DNA of 64,000 nt, from positions 1 to 64,000 of the forward strand of contig CAWCWA010000015.1 of NCBI GenBank assembly GCA_963799085.1. The letters are read 5' to 3'. Under the pieces are notes generated by a model. That model made no database searches and had not been told where the DNA came from. It was given only the letters and a program-made list of their open reading frames with translations. Within the stretch, counting starts at the first letter, position 1. Each line of letters opens with the position of its first letter. Source of the DNA: AP-15 sp963799085. GTDB lineage: Bacteria; Pseudomonadota; Alphaproteobacteria; ATCC43930; CGMCC-115725. This document shows positions 56,716-64,000 of this stretch, in pieces. A program made the translations under genes and the position numbers.

Positions 56716-57726
56716 TTGGTGGGTTTCATCCTGCGCCGCGCGTCCTACGCCGTCCCGTCGCTCTTCGGTCTACTGGTCGTGACCTTCCTGATGGTGCGGA
56801 TCGTGCCCGCGGACCCCGCGGCAGCACTCGCCGGCGACAACGCTACGCCGCAGCAAATTGCCGCGATCCGCCACCAGTACGGCTTTGACCGGCCGCTGGT
56901 CGAACAGCTGATCCTCTATCTGGGCCAGGTGGCGCAGTTCAATTTCGGCGAAAGCCAGTATTCGCACCGTCCGGTGGGCCTCGACATTCGCCAGCGGTTG
57001 CCGGCGACGCTTGAGCTGACCATTTCGGCGTTGCTGATCGCGATCTTGCTCGGCGTGCCGTTGGGCGTCGTTTCCGCCGTCTATCACAACCGGTGGCCCG
57101 ATTTCGCTCTGCGCATTATTTCGATCACCGGCGTCGCGATGGCGGCCTTCTGGTTTGCGATCATGCTGCAGATGCTGTTCGCGATGGAATTACATTGGCT
57201 GCCATTGCGCGGGCGGCTCGGCACCGCCATCGTGGCCCCGCCCGACGTCACCGGCTCGCTGTTGCTCGACAGCCTTTTGGCCGGCCGCTTCGACGCCTTC
57301 GGCGATGCGCTGCGGCATCTGGTGCTGCCGGCGGTCACCCTGTCGCTCGGCGGCTTGGCGACGATCACCCGGTTCACCAGGGCCGGCGTGCTGGAGACGC
57401 TGCAGAAGGATTTCGTCCTCTACGAGCGTGCGGTCGGCTATCCGCGGCGGCGGCTCATCTGGATCTACGTACTGCGCAATTCGGTCATCGCCGCGGTGAC
57501 GCAAATCGGGCTGCTGTTCGGAGCGCTAATCGCCGGCGCCGTCGTCGTCGAGGCGATTTTCGATTGGCCGGGCATCGGCAGCTACGCTGTCAACGCTATC
57601 CTGACCGCCGACTACAAGGTGATGCTGGCCGTAACCCTGCTGATCGGGGTGATTTATACGGTCGTTAACATCCTGACCGATCTGATCCACCGGCTGCTTG
57701 ACCCGCGGCTGCGCAAGCAGCTCTAG
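56716..57726 (+). CDS. Oligopeptide-type ABC transporter permease (DppB-like)
   Basis: 336-aa inner-membrane permease with about six helices. The N-terminus is LVTFLMVRIVPADPAAALAG, typical of DppB/OppB. The EAA loop region is ERAVGYPRRRLIWIYVLRNSV. It ends LIHRLLDPRLRKQL. The start is TTG 56716 (or GTG 56719), behind AGGAGGAAA. It lies 5 bp before the second permease. Intact. Confidence 0.93.
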   Translation: MVGFILRRASYAVPSLFGLLVVTFLMVRIVPADPAAALAGDNATPQQIAAIRHQYGFDRPLVEQLILYLGQVAQFNFGESQYSHRPVGLDIRQRLPATLELTISALLIAILLGVPLGVVSAVYHNRWPDFALRIISITGVAMAAFWFAIMLQMLFAMELHWLPLRGRLGTAIVAPPDVTGSLLLDSLLAGRFDAFGDALRHLVLPAVTLSLGGLATITRFTRAGVLETLQKDFVLYERAVGYPRRRLIWIYVLRNSVIAAVTQIGLLFGALIAGAVVVEAIFDWPGIGSYAVNAILTADYKVMLAVTLLIGVIYTVVNILTDLIHRLLDPRLRKQL

Positions 57727-57731
57727 GATCG

Positions 57732-58577
57732 GTGTCCGTGCTGATTGCTCGCAAGTTCGCCCGCGACCTTCCGGCGCTGGCCGGATTATTGATCGTCGTC
57801 GCGGCGGTGCTTCTGGCGGTGTTCGGGCCGTGGCTTGCCCCCCATCCGGGCGATGTCGTCGCATCGCACCTGCTGCAGCGGCTGAAGCCGCCGAGTGCGG
57901 CCTTTCCGTTCGGCACCGACAATCTCGGCCGCGACCTCTTCTCGCGGGTGATCCTCGGCGCCCGCGGCGCGCTTGAAGTGGCGCTTGCCGTCGTCGCATT
58001 GGCGAGTGCGATCGGTGTGCCGCTCGGGCTGATCGCCGGCTACAGCCGCGGCTGGCTGTCGGAAACCATAATGCGGGTGACCGACGTCTTTCTGGCGTTG
58101 CCGCAACTTGTCCTTGCCCTGGCACTCGCTCAGCTGATGACGCCCTCGCTCGAAACCGCGATGATCGCCCTGGCGCTGACCTACTGGCCGTTTTTCACCC
58201 GTCTCGTCTTCGCCGAGACCCGCCGCCTGCGGGCCTCGCTTTTCGTCGACGCGCTACGCGGCATCGGCGCCGGCAGCGGCCGCATCCTGTTCGCGCACAT
58301 CCTGCCGAACGCGATCTCGCCGGTCATCGTCCGCGCCGCGATCGGCATGGGCTTCACGATCCTGGTGGCGGCCGTGCTGGGCTTCCTCGGCATGGGCGCC
58401 ACCCCGCCCGACCCCGATTGGGGCCTGACGATTTCGGAAAGCCGCAACTACCTGCCGGAAGCCTGGTGGTATTCAACCTTTCCCGGTCTCGCGATCCTGA
58501 TCACCGTGCTGGGCTTCAACCTCTTGGGCGACGGCCTGCGCGATCTCTTCGATCCGCGGCTGCGGCGGTCGCGGTGA
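57732..58577 (+). CDS. Oligopeptide-type ABC transporter permease (DppC-like)
   Basis: 281-aa second permease. FPFGTDNLGRDLFSRVILGA is the DppC/OppC hallmark, LIAGYSRGWLSETIMRVTDV is the transmembrane signature, and the EAA loop region is DALRGIGAGSGRILFAHILP. It ends LRDLFDPRLRRSR. GTG start; the stop overlaps the ATPase ATG (TGATG). Intact. Confidence 0.93.
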   Translation: MSVLIARKFARDLPALAGLLIVVAAVLLAVFGPWLAPHPGDVVASHLLQRLKPPSAAFPFGTDNLGRDLFSRVILGARGALEVALAVVALASAIGVPLGLIAGYSRGWLSETIMRVTDVFLALPQLVLALALAQLMTPSLETAMIALALTYWPFFTRLVFAETRRLRASLFVDALRGIGAGSGRILFAHILPNAISPVIVRAAIGMGFTILVAAVLGFLGMGATPPDPDWGLTISESRNYLPEAWWYSTFPGLAILITVLGFNLLGDGLRDLFDPRLRRSR

Positions 58578-60602
58578 TGGCCGACCCGATCCTCGAAATC
58601 AAAGGGCTGCGGCTGTCGATCCGCACCGACGAGGGTATCGCCAAGGTCCTCGACCATATCGACTTCGCGCTCGAACGGGGAAGCATCCTGGGCGTCGTCG
58701 GCGAGTTGGGCTGCGGCAAATCGACGGTCGTACGGGCGATCATCGGGCTCTTGCCGGCGGGCGCGCGGATCGAGGCGGGCGAAATCCGCTTCGCCGGCAT
58801 GAACCTCCTCGAACTCGACGAGCGGGCGATCAACACGGGGGTTCGCGGTCGGCAGATCGGGTTTATCCCGCAGGATCCCTATCTGGCGCTGAACCCGGTC
58901 TTCAAGATCGGAACTCAGCTTCTGGAGATCATGCGCTGGCACGCGCCCGATCCGGAGGGCGGCAACGCTCGGCGGGCGCATCGTGCGCACATGCTTGAAT
59001 TGCTGCGCCGCGTCCAGATGCCCGATCCGGAACTTGCGCTCGAACGCTATCCGCACCAGTTTTCGGGCGGTCAGCGGCAGCGCCTGTTGATAGCCGCGGC
59101 GCTGGCCTGCCGGCCCTCTCTGGTCGTCGCCGACGAGCCGACAACGGCACTCGACGTGACGACGCAGCAGCAAATCCTCGATCTGCTGCGCGACCTCGTT
59201 GCCGAGTTCGATCTCTCGATGCTGTTCGTGACTCACGACCTCGGCGTCGTCGCCCAACTCTGCGACGATCTCTGCGTGATCTATGCCGGGCAGACGGTCG
59301 AGCGCGGACGCACCGGGGCGGTCATCGCCGACCCGCGCCACCCCTACACGCGGGCGCTCCTGGCCTGTCACCCGGACCGGGCGCAATCGTTCACCGGCAT
59401 TCCGGGTGCGGTGCCTTCGCCGCTGCGCGCCGAGCCCGGCTGCCGCTTCGCGCCGCGCTGCGGCTTCGCGCGGCCGTCCTGCACCCTGCGCCAGCCGTCC
59501 CTCAGCTGCGACACGTCGGGCCGGCTCGTCGACTGCGTGCTGCACGAAGCGGCCGAAAGCCTGCGCATCGTGACCGATCGGCCGCCGCTTCTCGAATTGC
59601 GCGATCTGAGCGTCGTCCTCGGCGCCGAAGGCAACTGGTTCGGCAAGAGGATTCCGCCGGTGCGGGCGGTGGGCGGCGTCAGCCTCGACGTCTACGAGGG
59701 CGAGATCATGGGTGTCGTCGGCGAGTTCAGGCTGCGGCAAGACCACGCTCGGCCGCACGATCCTCGGATTGCAGCGCGAAGCTGGTGGCGAAATCCGGCT
59801 CGACGGAAGGCTCGTCGGCGGGCTTTCGCCGAAACGCGCGCGGGTCGCCCGGCGGGAAGTTCATTACGTGCATCAGGACGCCGCGGCGGCGCTCGACCCG
59901 TGGTGGAGCATCGGCCGCACGCTCGAAGAGGGACTCGTCATCCAGCGCTCCGGCACTGCCCGCGATCGCCGGCGGCGGGTCGAGGAGGTGCTGGCGGCGG
60001 TCGGGCTCGACGCCTCGGCGCGGTTCTGCTATCCGCACGAGTTGTCGGGCGGCCAGCTGCGTAGGGTGGCGCTGGCCCGCATCCTGCTCCTCGAACCGCG
60101 TCTCGTCGTGCTCGACGAACCGACTTCCGGGCTCGACATGTCGGTCCAGGCGACGGTGCTGAACCTGCTTCTCGACCTGCGCCGGCGGCTCGGCCTGACC
60201 TATATCTTCATTTCCCACGATCTCTCGGTCGTCAAACGGCTCTGCGACCGGGTGGCGATCATGTATCTGGGCCAGATCGTCGAAGAGGCGCCGGCATCGG
60301 AGATTTTCGCCCGGCCGCTGCACCCCTATACCCGCGCCTTGCTGGTGGCGGCGCCGCGCCTCGAGCGAAGCCCCGCCGAGAAGCGCCGCGCGCTCGAAGG
60401 CGAGCCGCCGAGCGCCACCAGACTGCCGCCGGGCTGCGTCTTCTCGAACCGCTGCCCGCATGCCCAGCCGGCCTGCGCCGCCGAGCGCCCGGCCACGGAA
60501 AACGCGGCCGCCGATCACCGGGTCGCCTGCCGCCGCTGGCGGGATATCCTGCCCCGACCAACATCGCCGCATCGCGCCGCAAGCCTCGCCACTTTCGGCT
60601 GA
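58577..60602 (+). CDS. Fused double ATP-binding subunit of the ABC transporter (one frameshift)
   Basis: About 674-aa protein carrying two nucleotide-binding domains in tandem (DppD-DppF type, as in GsiA/YejF). Domain 1 has Walker A ELGCGKSTV, signature FSGGQRQRLLIAAAL, Walker B LVVADEPTTALD, and the oligopeptide tail with Cys-rich GCRFAPRCGFARPSC. Domain 2 begins near 59580 with no stop between them. An extra T near 59727 breaks its Walker A (GEFR; corrected GESGCGKTT). It continues LSGGQLRRVALARI, LVVLDEPTSGLD and CVFSNRCPHAQPAC. One indel from intact. Confidence 0.9.
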
Positions 60603-60780
60603 GACCTCGCCAACGCCGCTTCGGAATTGCTGGCCCGCGACCGCGAATTCCGCTTATAACGCGCGCGCTGTGGCCGGATGCGGCGCCGGCCCAAACGCGA
60701 TGGCGGGGCGCAGTCGCACATTCAGGGCCCGACTGGAGCCCGAACGCGGTGTTGGCTTGGCACGCGGACCGAGCGGATAG

Positions 60781-62664
60781 ATGCCAGAAACGGCGGTTGC
60801 CCAGAGCGAAGAGCACGCCAAGATCGGCCAGAGCCTGACCGTCGCCGCGCTCGGCGTCGTGTTTGGCGATATCGGCACCTCGCCCCTCTACACGATCAAG
60901 CAATGCTTCACCAGCTGGGCCCATGTCAGCGAGGCGCGGGTCTTCGGCGTCTTGTCGCTGATCGTCTGGGCGCTGACCCTCGTCGTGACCGTCAAATACG
61001 TCATCGTGCTGATGCGGGCGGACAATCGCGGCGAGGGCGGGATCCTCGCCCTGACCGTTCTGGCCTTGCGCTCGGCCGGCGCCCGCGGGTCCCGATGGAT
61101 CCTGTGGGCCGGCCTATTGGGCCTCGCATTATTCTTCGGCGACGGCGTCCTGACCCCTTCGATCTCGGTGTTGAGCGCGGTCGAGGGGCTCAAGGTAGCG
61201 ACGCCGGCGCTCGACCCCTACGTGATCCCGCTGACGCTGGCCTTGCTGATCGGGCTCTTCTTCCTGCAGCGTCGCGGCACCGGTCATGTCGGCTTCTATT
61301 TCGGACCGGTCATCATCCTCTGGTTCAGCACGATCGGCGTCTTGGGCGCGCTCGAAATCTCGCGCAACCCGGAAATCCTGCTGGCGATCGATCCGCGCTA
61401 CGCGATCAACCTGGTGCTGCTCGATCCATGGCAGTCCTTCGTCATCCTGGGCTCGGTGGTGCTGGCGGTGACCGGGGCCGAGGCGCTCTACGCCGATATG
61501 GGCCATTTCGGGCCGGCTCCGATCCGCCGCGGTTGGCTGCGCTTCGTGTTCCCCGCACTGCTGCTGAATTACTTCGGGCAGGGCGCGCTCATTCTCGCCC
61601 ATCCCGAGGCGGTCGAGAATCCGTTCTACCTGCTCGCCCCCTCCTGGGCAGTCTATCCGCTGGTCGGGCTTGCTTCGACGGCGACGGTGATCGCCTCTCA
61701 GGCGGTCATCTCGGGCGCCTTCTCGCTGACGAGGCAGGCGGTGCAGCTTGGATATCTGCCGCGAATGCTGGTGCGGCACACCTCCGAGCAGACGATCGGC
61801 CAGGTCTACCTGCCGGGACTGAACGGGATGCTGCTCGTGGCGGTGGTGGCGACGGTGCTCCTCTTCCGGTCTTCCGACGCGCTCGGCGGCGCCTACGGCA
61901 TCGCCGTCACCGGCACGATGCTGGTCGACACCGTGCTCGCCTACAACTATTTCCGGCGTGGCACGCGCTGGCCGCTCTGGCAATTGCTGCCGCTCTTCGG
62001 CTTGTTCCTGCTGGTCGACCTGTCGCTCTTCGGCGCCAACCTTTTGAAGATCGGCGAAGGCGGCTGGTTCCCGCTGGCGATTGCCGGGGCGACCTATGCG
62101 GCGATGGTGACCTGGGTCTGGGGCCGCGGCCGTGTCGCGGAGCAGCGGGCAAGCGGCGCGCTGCCGCTGGCGACCCTGATCGACACGCTCAACCCGGACC
62201 GGCCGGTGCGGGTCCCGGGCACGGCGATCTACATGACGGCCAGGGTCGGGAACGTGCCGGCCGCGCTGTTGCACAACATGAAGCACAACAAGGTCTTGCA
62301 TGAGCGCAACGTCTTGATGACGGTGCGCACCGAGGACGTGCCGCGGCTGCCGGAGGGGGAACGGCTCGAAATCCACCATCTCGGCAAGAATTTCCACACG
62401 GTCACTATCCATTACGGCTTTCTCGAAGAGCCCGACATCCCACGCGCCCTGGCGCTGTGCCGGGTTGGCGGCTTCCGCTTCAACCTGATGGAGACGTCGT
62501 TTTTTGTCGGACGCGAGAAGATCGTCGCCAAGCGCCGCTCGGGGATCGCGCTGCCGTTCAAGAAGCTCTTCGTCCTCCTGTCGAACATTTCGCTCGACGC
62601 GACCGAGTTCTTCCGCATCCCGATAAACCGCATCGTCGAACTCGGCGGCCAGGTCGAGATCTGA
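60781..62664 (+). CDS. kup: KUP-family potassium uptake protein
   Basis: 627-aa K+/H+ symporter with about 12 membrane helices. The N-terminus has LTVAALGVVFGDIGTSPLYT, the KUP signature, followed by RADNRGEGGILALTVLAL. Helices continue through FFGDGVLTPSISVLSAVEGL and TGAEALYADMGHFG. The C-terminal cytoplasmic domain includes VPAALLHNMKHNKVLHERNV and ends with HLGKNFHTV- and VELGGQVEI-type segments. Length is normal. The gene is intact and monocistronic. Confidence 0.96.
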   Translation: MPETAVAQSEEHAKIGQSLTVAALGVVFGDIGTSPLYTIKQCFTSWAHVSEARVFGVLSLIVWALTLVVTVKYVIVLMRADNRGEGGILALTVLALRSAGARGSRWILWAGLLGLALFFGDGVLTPSISVLSAVEGLKVATPALDPYVIPLTLALLIGLFFLQRRGTGHVGFYFGPVIILWFSTIGVLGALEISRNPEILLAIDPRYAINLVLLDPWQSFVILGSVVLAVTGAEALYADMGHFGPAPIRRGWLRFVFPALLLNYFGQGALILAHPEAVENPFYLLAPSWAVYPLVGLASTATVIASQAVISGAFSLTRQAVQLGYLPRMLVRHTSEQTIGQVYLPGLNGMLLVAVVATVLLFRSSDALGGAYGIAVTGTMLVDTVLAYNYFRRGTRWPLWQLLPLFGLFLLVDLSLFGANLLKIGEGGWFPLAIAGATYAAMVTWVWGRGRVAEQRASGALPLATLIDTLNPDRPVRVPGTAIYMTARVGNVPAALLHNMKHNKVLHERNVLMTVRTEDVPRLPEGERLEIHHLGKNFHTVTIHYGFLEEPDIPRALALCRVGGFRFNLMETSFFVGREKIVAKRRSGIALPFKKLFVLLSNISLDATEFFRIPINRIVELGGQVEI

Positions 62665-62729
62665 GCCTCCGACCGAGGCGCGGCGAGGGTCAGGGCGCGG
62701 CGAGGCTGTCTTCCGCGCGAAAATCATAA

Positions 62730-62745
62730 TAGCATATATATGCTA
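62730..62745. promoter_or_regulatory. 16-bp perfect palindrome (candidate operator)
   Basis: TAGCATATATATGCTA is fully self-complementary and lies in an AT-rich island between kup and the right-end gene set. Its symmetry and composition fit a binding site for a dimeric repressor, but no regulator gene adjoins it, and it lies downstream rather than upstream of the flanking minus-strand genes. Confidence 0.45.
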
Positions 62746-62873
62746 GATTAGCAATAGCCCTCGGCCCGGTGCGCCGCCGCGTGCGTCTCGGGCGGCGTTC
62801 GCCCGATCGATATCCGCGCAACAGATCGGTAATCTCGAGCGGCTCGGCCGCTCAGTTTGAAATCTCGCCGCAG

Positions 62874-63458
62874 TCAGTTGGCTGCGGGCGGCTCGGGGAG
62901 TTGTCCGGAAAATTGCCCTTCGTAATCTTTGTCGGGAGTGCCAAGCGTCGTTTCAAAGATGAGTTGGCAAATACGCATATCAGGGCGGAGAATGATGGGA
63001 TAATGACCGTGATTGATGATCTTTAACCTAATCCTGCCTTGGAAGCCAGCGTGGATCATTGGGGCCGTCAGATGAATCGACAACCCTAGGCGCGCCAGCG
63101 AACTCTGTCCCTCCACCCTGGCCGCTAATCGCGACTGCCTGAGACCGAGAAACTCTTTTGTCCATCCGAGGATTAGTATGTCCGGCTCTATAGGATAGCC
63201 GTTGTTCTGGTCTATATTCTAGTTTTCGGTAAGCACCCGAATAGCCTTGTCGGCCTTGAAGTCCGGATGCGCGGGATCAACACGAGTGATTTGTTGGATG
63301 CCACTTACCGTCGGCGGCTTTGGAAAAAAAACGCTGATGGTGGGATTGAACCGGAGGTCTACTTCCGTTGATTGATAGGCAATCTCGTCCGGCTCCGGAT
63401 CGACAATGATTAGCTTCCGGTAGATGTAGATTCTTATTTCGCGGTCCGTGAGGATCAC
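62874..63458 (-). CDS. dCTP deaminase-like protein with internal amber codon
   Basis: Reads as one 194-aa Dcd/dUTPase-fold protein interrupted by an in-frame TAG at 63221-63219. The N-terminal half is MILTDREIRIYIYRKLIIVD with STEVDLRFNP. The C-terminal half has LAARVEGQSSLARLGLSIH and PDMRICQLIFETTLGTPDK. At the position of the catalytic Glu (GxIxLE in Dcd) the sequence is GRIRLK, and GRSSLAR has become GQSSLAR. Both the stop and the lost catalytic residues suggest a degenerate or non-enzymatic form. Its ATG overlaps the upstream small gene (ATGA). Confidence 0.75.
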
Positions 63459-63712
63459 GTGGCACGCTCTTGCTCTAGTTCATTCTCGCGAACCCATATC
63501 CGCCATGATCCCCGCATAGTTTCGCGCGGAAGTTCAATCAGAAACTGCCCAGCCTGACTCCTGAGCGGATAGCCAATCCGAAGCGAGCCCCCCTCCAAGG
63601 ATCGCTTATCGACGATCAATTCTTCCTGCTTGCCGTCGGCCGTGGTTACCGCGACAACAGTCTCGCTCGGGTGCTGTCCGGCCCCTACGGTCCGCACCTT
63701 CACGCGATACAT
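63455..63712 (-). CDS. Conserved-looking small protein of unknown function
   Basis: 85-aa protein starting MYRVKVRTVGAGQHPSET after GGAGGGAG. It is beta-rich, with the pattern SLRIGYPLRSQ and a C-terminal FLIELPRETMRGSWRIWVRE. It is not assigned to a family. It overlaps the dCTP-deaminase-like gene by 4 bp and the upstream gene by about 13 bp, so the three are probably one transcript. Lower GC than the main window suggests acquired DNA. Confidence 0.6.
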   Translation of the reverse strand: MYRVKVRTVGAGQHPSETVVAVTTADGKQEELIVDKRSLEGGSLRIGYPLRSQAGQFLIELPRETMRGSWRIWVRENELEQERAT

Positions 63713-64000
63713 AGCCACTCCCTCCAGAACATATCGTAAACCATACAACGCATAGTGCCGTCGCAGGTTCCGGAACGCAATACGTGTGTCGATAGAGCGC
63801 CGAAGAAGCTGTGGAAAACGAGCACATGTGACATATATGCTCTCAGCGCATCGGCACAACGAACGAAGTAGCCGCGCTCCTCCAGAACGCGCCGCAGACG
63901 GAGGGCTTCGTTCAGCGTCGACCTCTGTTGCATCGGATCGTCGAGGCCGAGTTCTTGATATACCGGCTGGTAAGACGGGCTGTCGGGCGGCAGTGGCGCG
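63700..64000 (-). CDS. Partial protein of unknown function, continues beyond the window
   Basis: The open frame enters from the right edge (YQPVYQELGLDDPM) and continues RLRRVLEERGYFVRCADAL, AYMSHVLVFHSFFGALSTH and CMVYDMFWREWLCIA to a stop at 63700. About 100 residues are visible and the start is outside. No known motif is recognised; several Cys and Trp residues cluster near the C-terminus. It is probably the first visible gene of the right-end operon. Confidence 0.45.
   Translation of the reverse strand, partial: APLPPDSPSYQPVYQELGLDDPMQQRSTLNEALRLRRVLEERGYFVRCADALRAYMSHVLVFHSFFGALSTHVLRSGTCDGTMRCMVYDMFWREWLCIA

Noticed and set aside
60626..60660. kup promoter (TTGCTG with TATAAC)
   Set aside because: The spacing is 22 nt, too long for a standard sigma-70 promoter, and no better -35 was seen.

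Overview
This is a GC-rich bacterial chromosomal window, most likely from an alphaproteobacterium (Rhodospirillales-like). The support is a circularly permuted tmRNA gene, an EipB/DUF1849 envelope protein, an alphaproteobacterial-type SspB, and the ilvIH-ilvC, hflKC-DUF2065-degP and fumarase/sspB/ssrA neighbourhoods.

Layout. 1-2.6 kb: a complete IS21-family element (istAB) inserted into csm2. 2.6-8.9 kb: the rest of a type III-A (Csm) CRISPR-Cas locus on the + strand, in the order csm2 3' end, csm3, csm4, csm5, cas6, a CARF-HEPN effector (Csm6-like, TIGR02710 type), cas2, and a truncated cas1. cas10/csm1 and any CRISPR array would lie left of the window; no repeat array is visible here. 8.9-10.6 kb: remnants of thiL, a methyltransferase and an NtaA-type monooxygenase. 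10.6-15.6 kb: two further NtaA/SnaA/DszA flavin monooxygenases, an AhpD-like protein and a PatB-type C-S lyase. 15.8-20.3 kb: an IS91-family element, a HEPN-domain protein and an IS5-family element. 20.7-23.6 kb: class III aminotransferase, TauD-type dioxygenase and VOC enzyme. 23.6-36.5 kb: metallophosphoesterase, an ECF sigma/anti-sigma/periplasmic sensor operon, fumarase, sspB, ssrA, thyX, an alanine-rich unknown protein, acyl-CoA dehydrogenase, rnd and aspS. 36.5-52.6 kb: eipB, a histidine kinase, a formyl-THF hydrolase-like protein, glgA, ilvC, ilvH, ilvI, miaA, serB, degP, hflCK and mrp. 52.6-62.7 kb: formamidase and isonitrile-hydratase-like genes, ybhB, a four-gene oligopeptide-type ABC transporter and kup. 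62.7-64 kb: an AT-richer patch with a 16-bp palindrome and a minus-strand operon ending in a degenerate dCTP-deaminase-like gene.

How the genes fit together. The CRISPR interference genes (csm3-5, cas6) keep the expected overlapping operon spacing. However, csm2 is split by the IS21 copy and cas1 has lost its catalytic domain, so the system looks unable to acquire spacers and may be inactive. The branched-chain amino acid block (ilvI-ilvH-ilvC), the membrane quality-control block (hflK-hflC-DUF2065-degP) and the ECF sigma operon are conventional cooperating units. The PfpI-type and acetamidase/formamidase genes overlap by 4 bp and could form a two-step isonitrile-to-formate route.

Caution. 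About 20 genes, including essential ones (thyX, miaA, mrp, ilvH), are interrupted by single-base shifts between otherwise well-conserved frames. This density is more typical of uncorrected indels in a long-read assembly than of biology, so gene breakage should be read with that in mind. Frames were stitched by eye from conserved motifs. Family assignments rest on recognised motifs, not on database searches.
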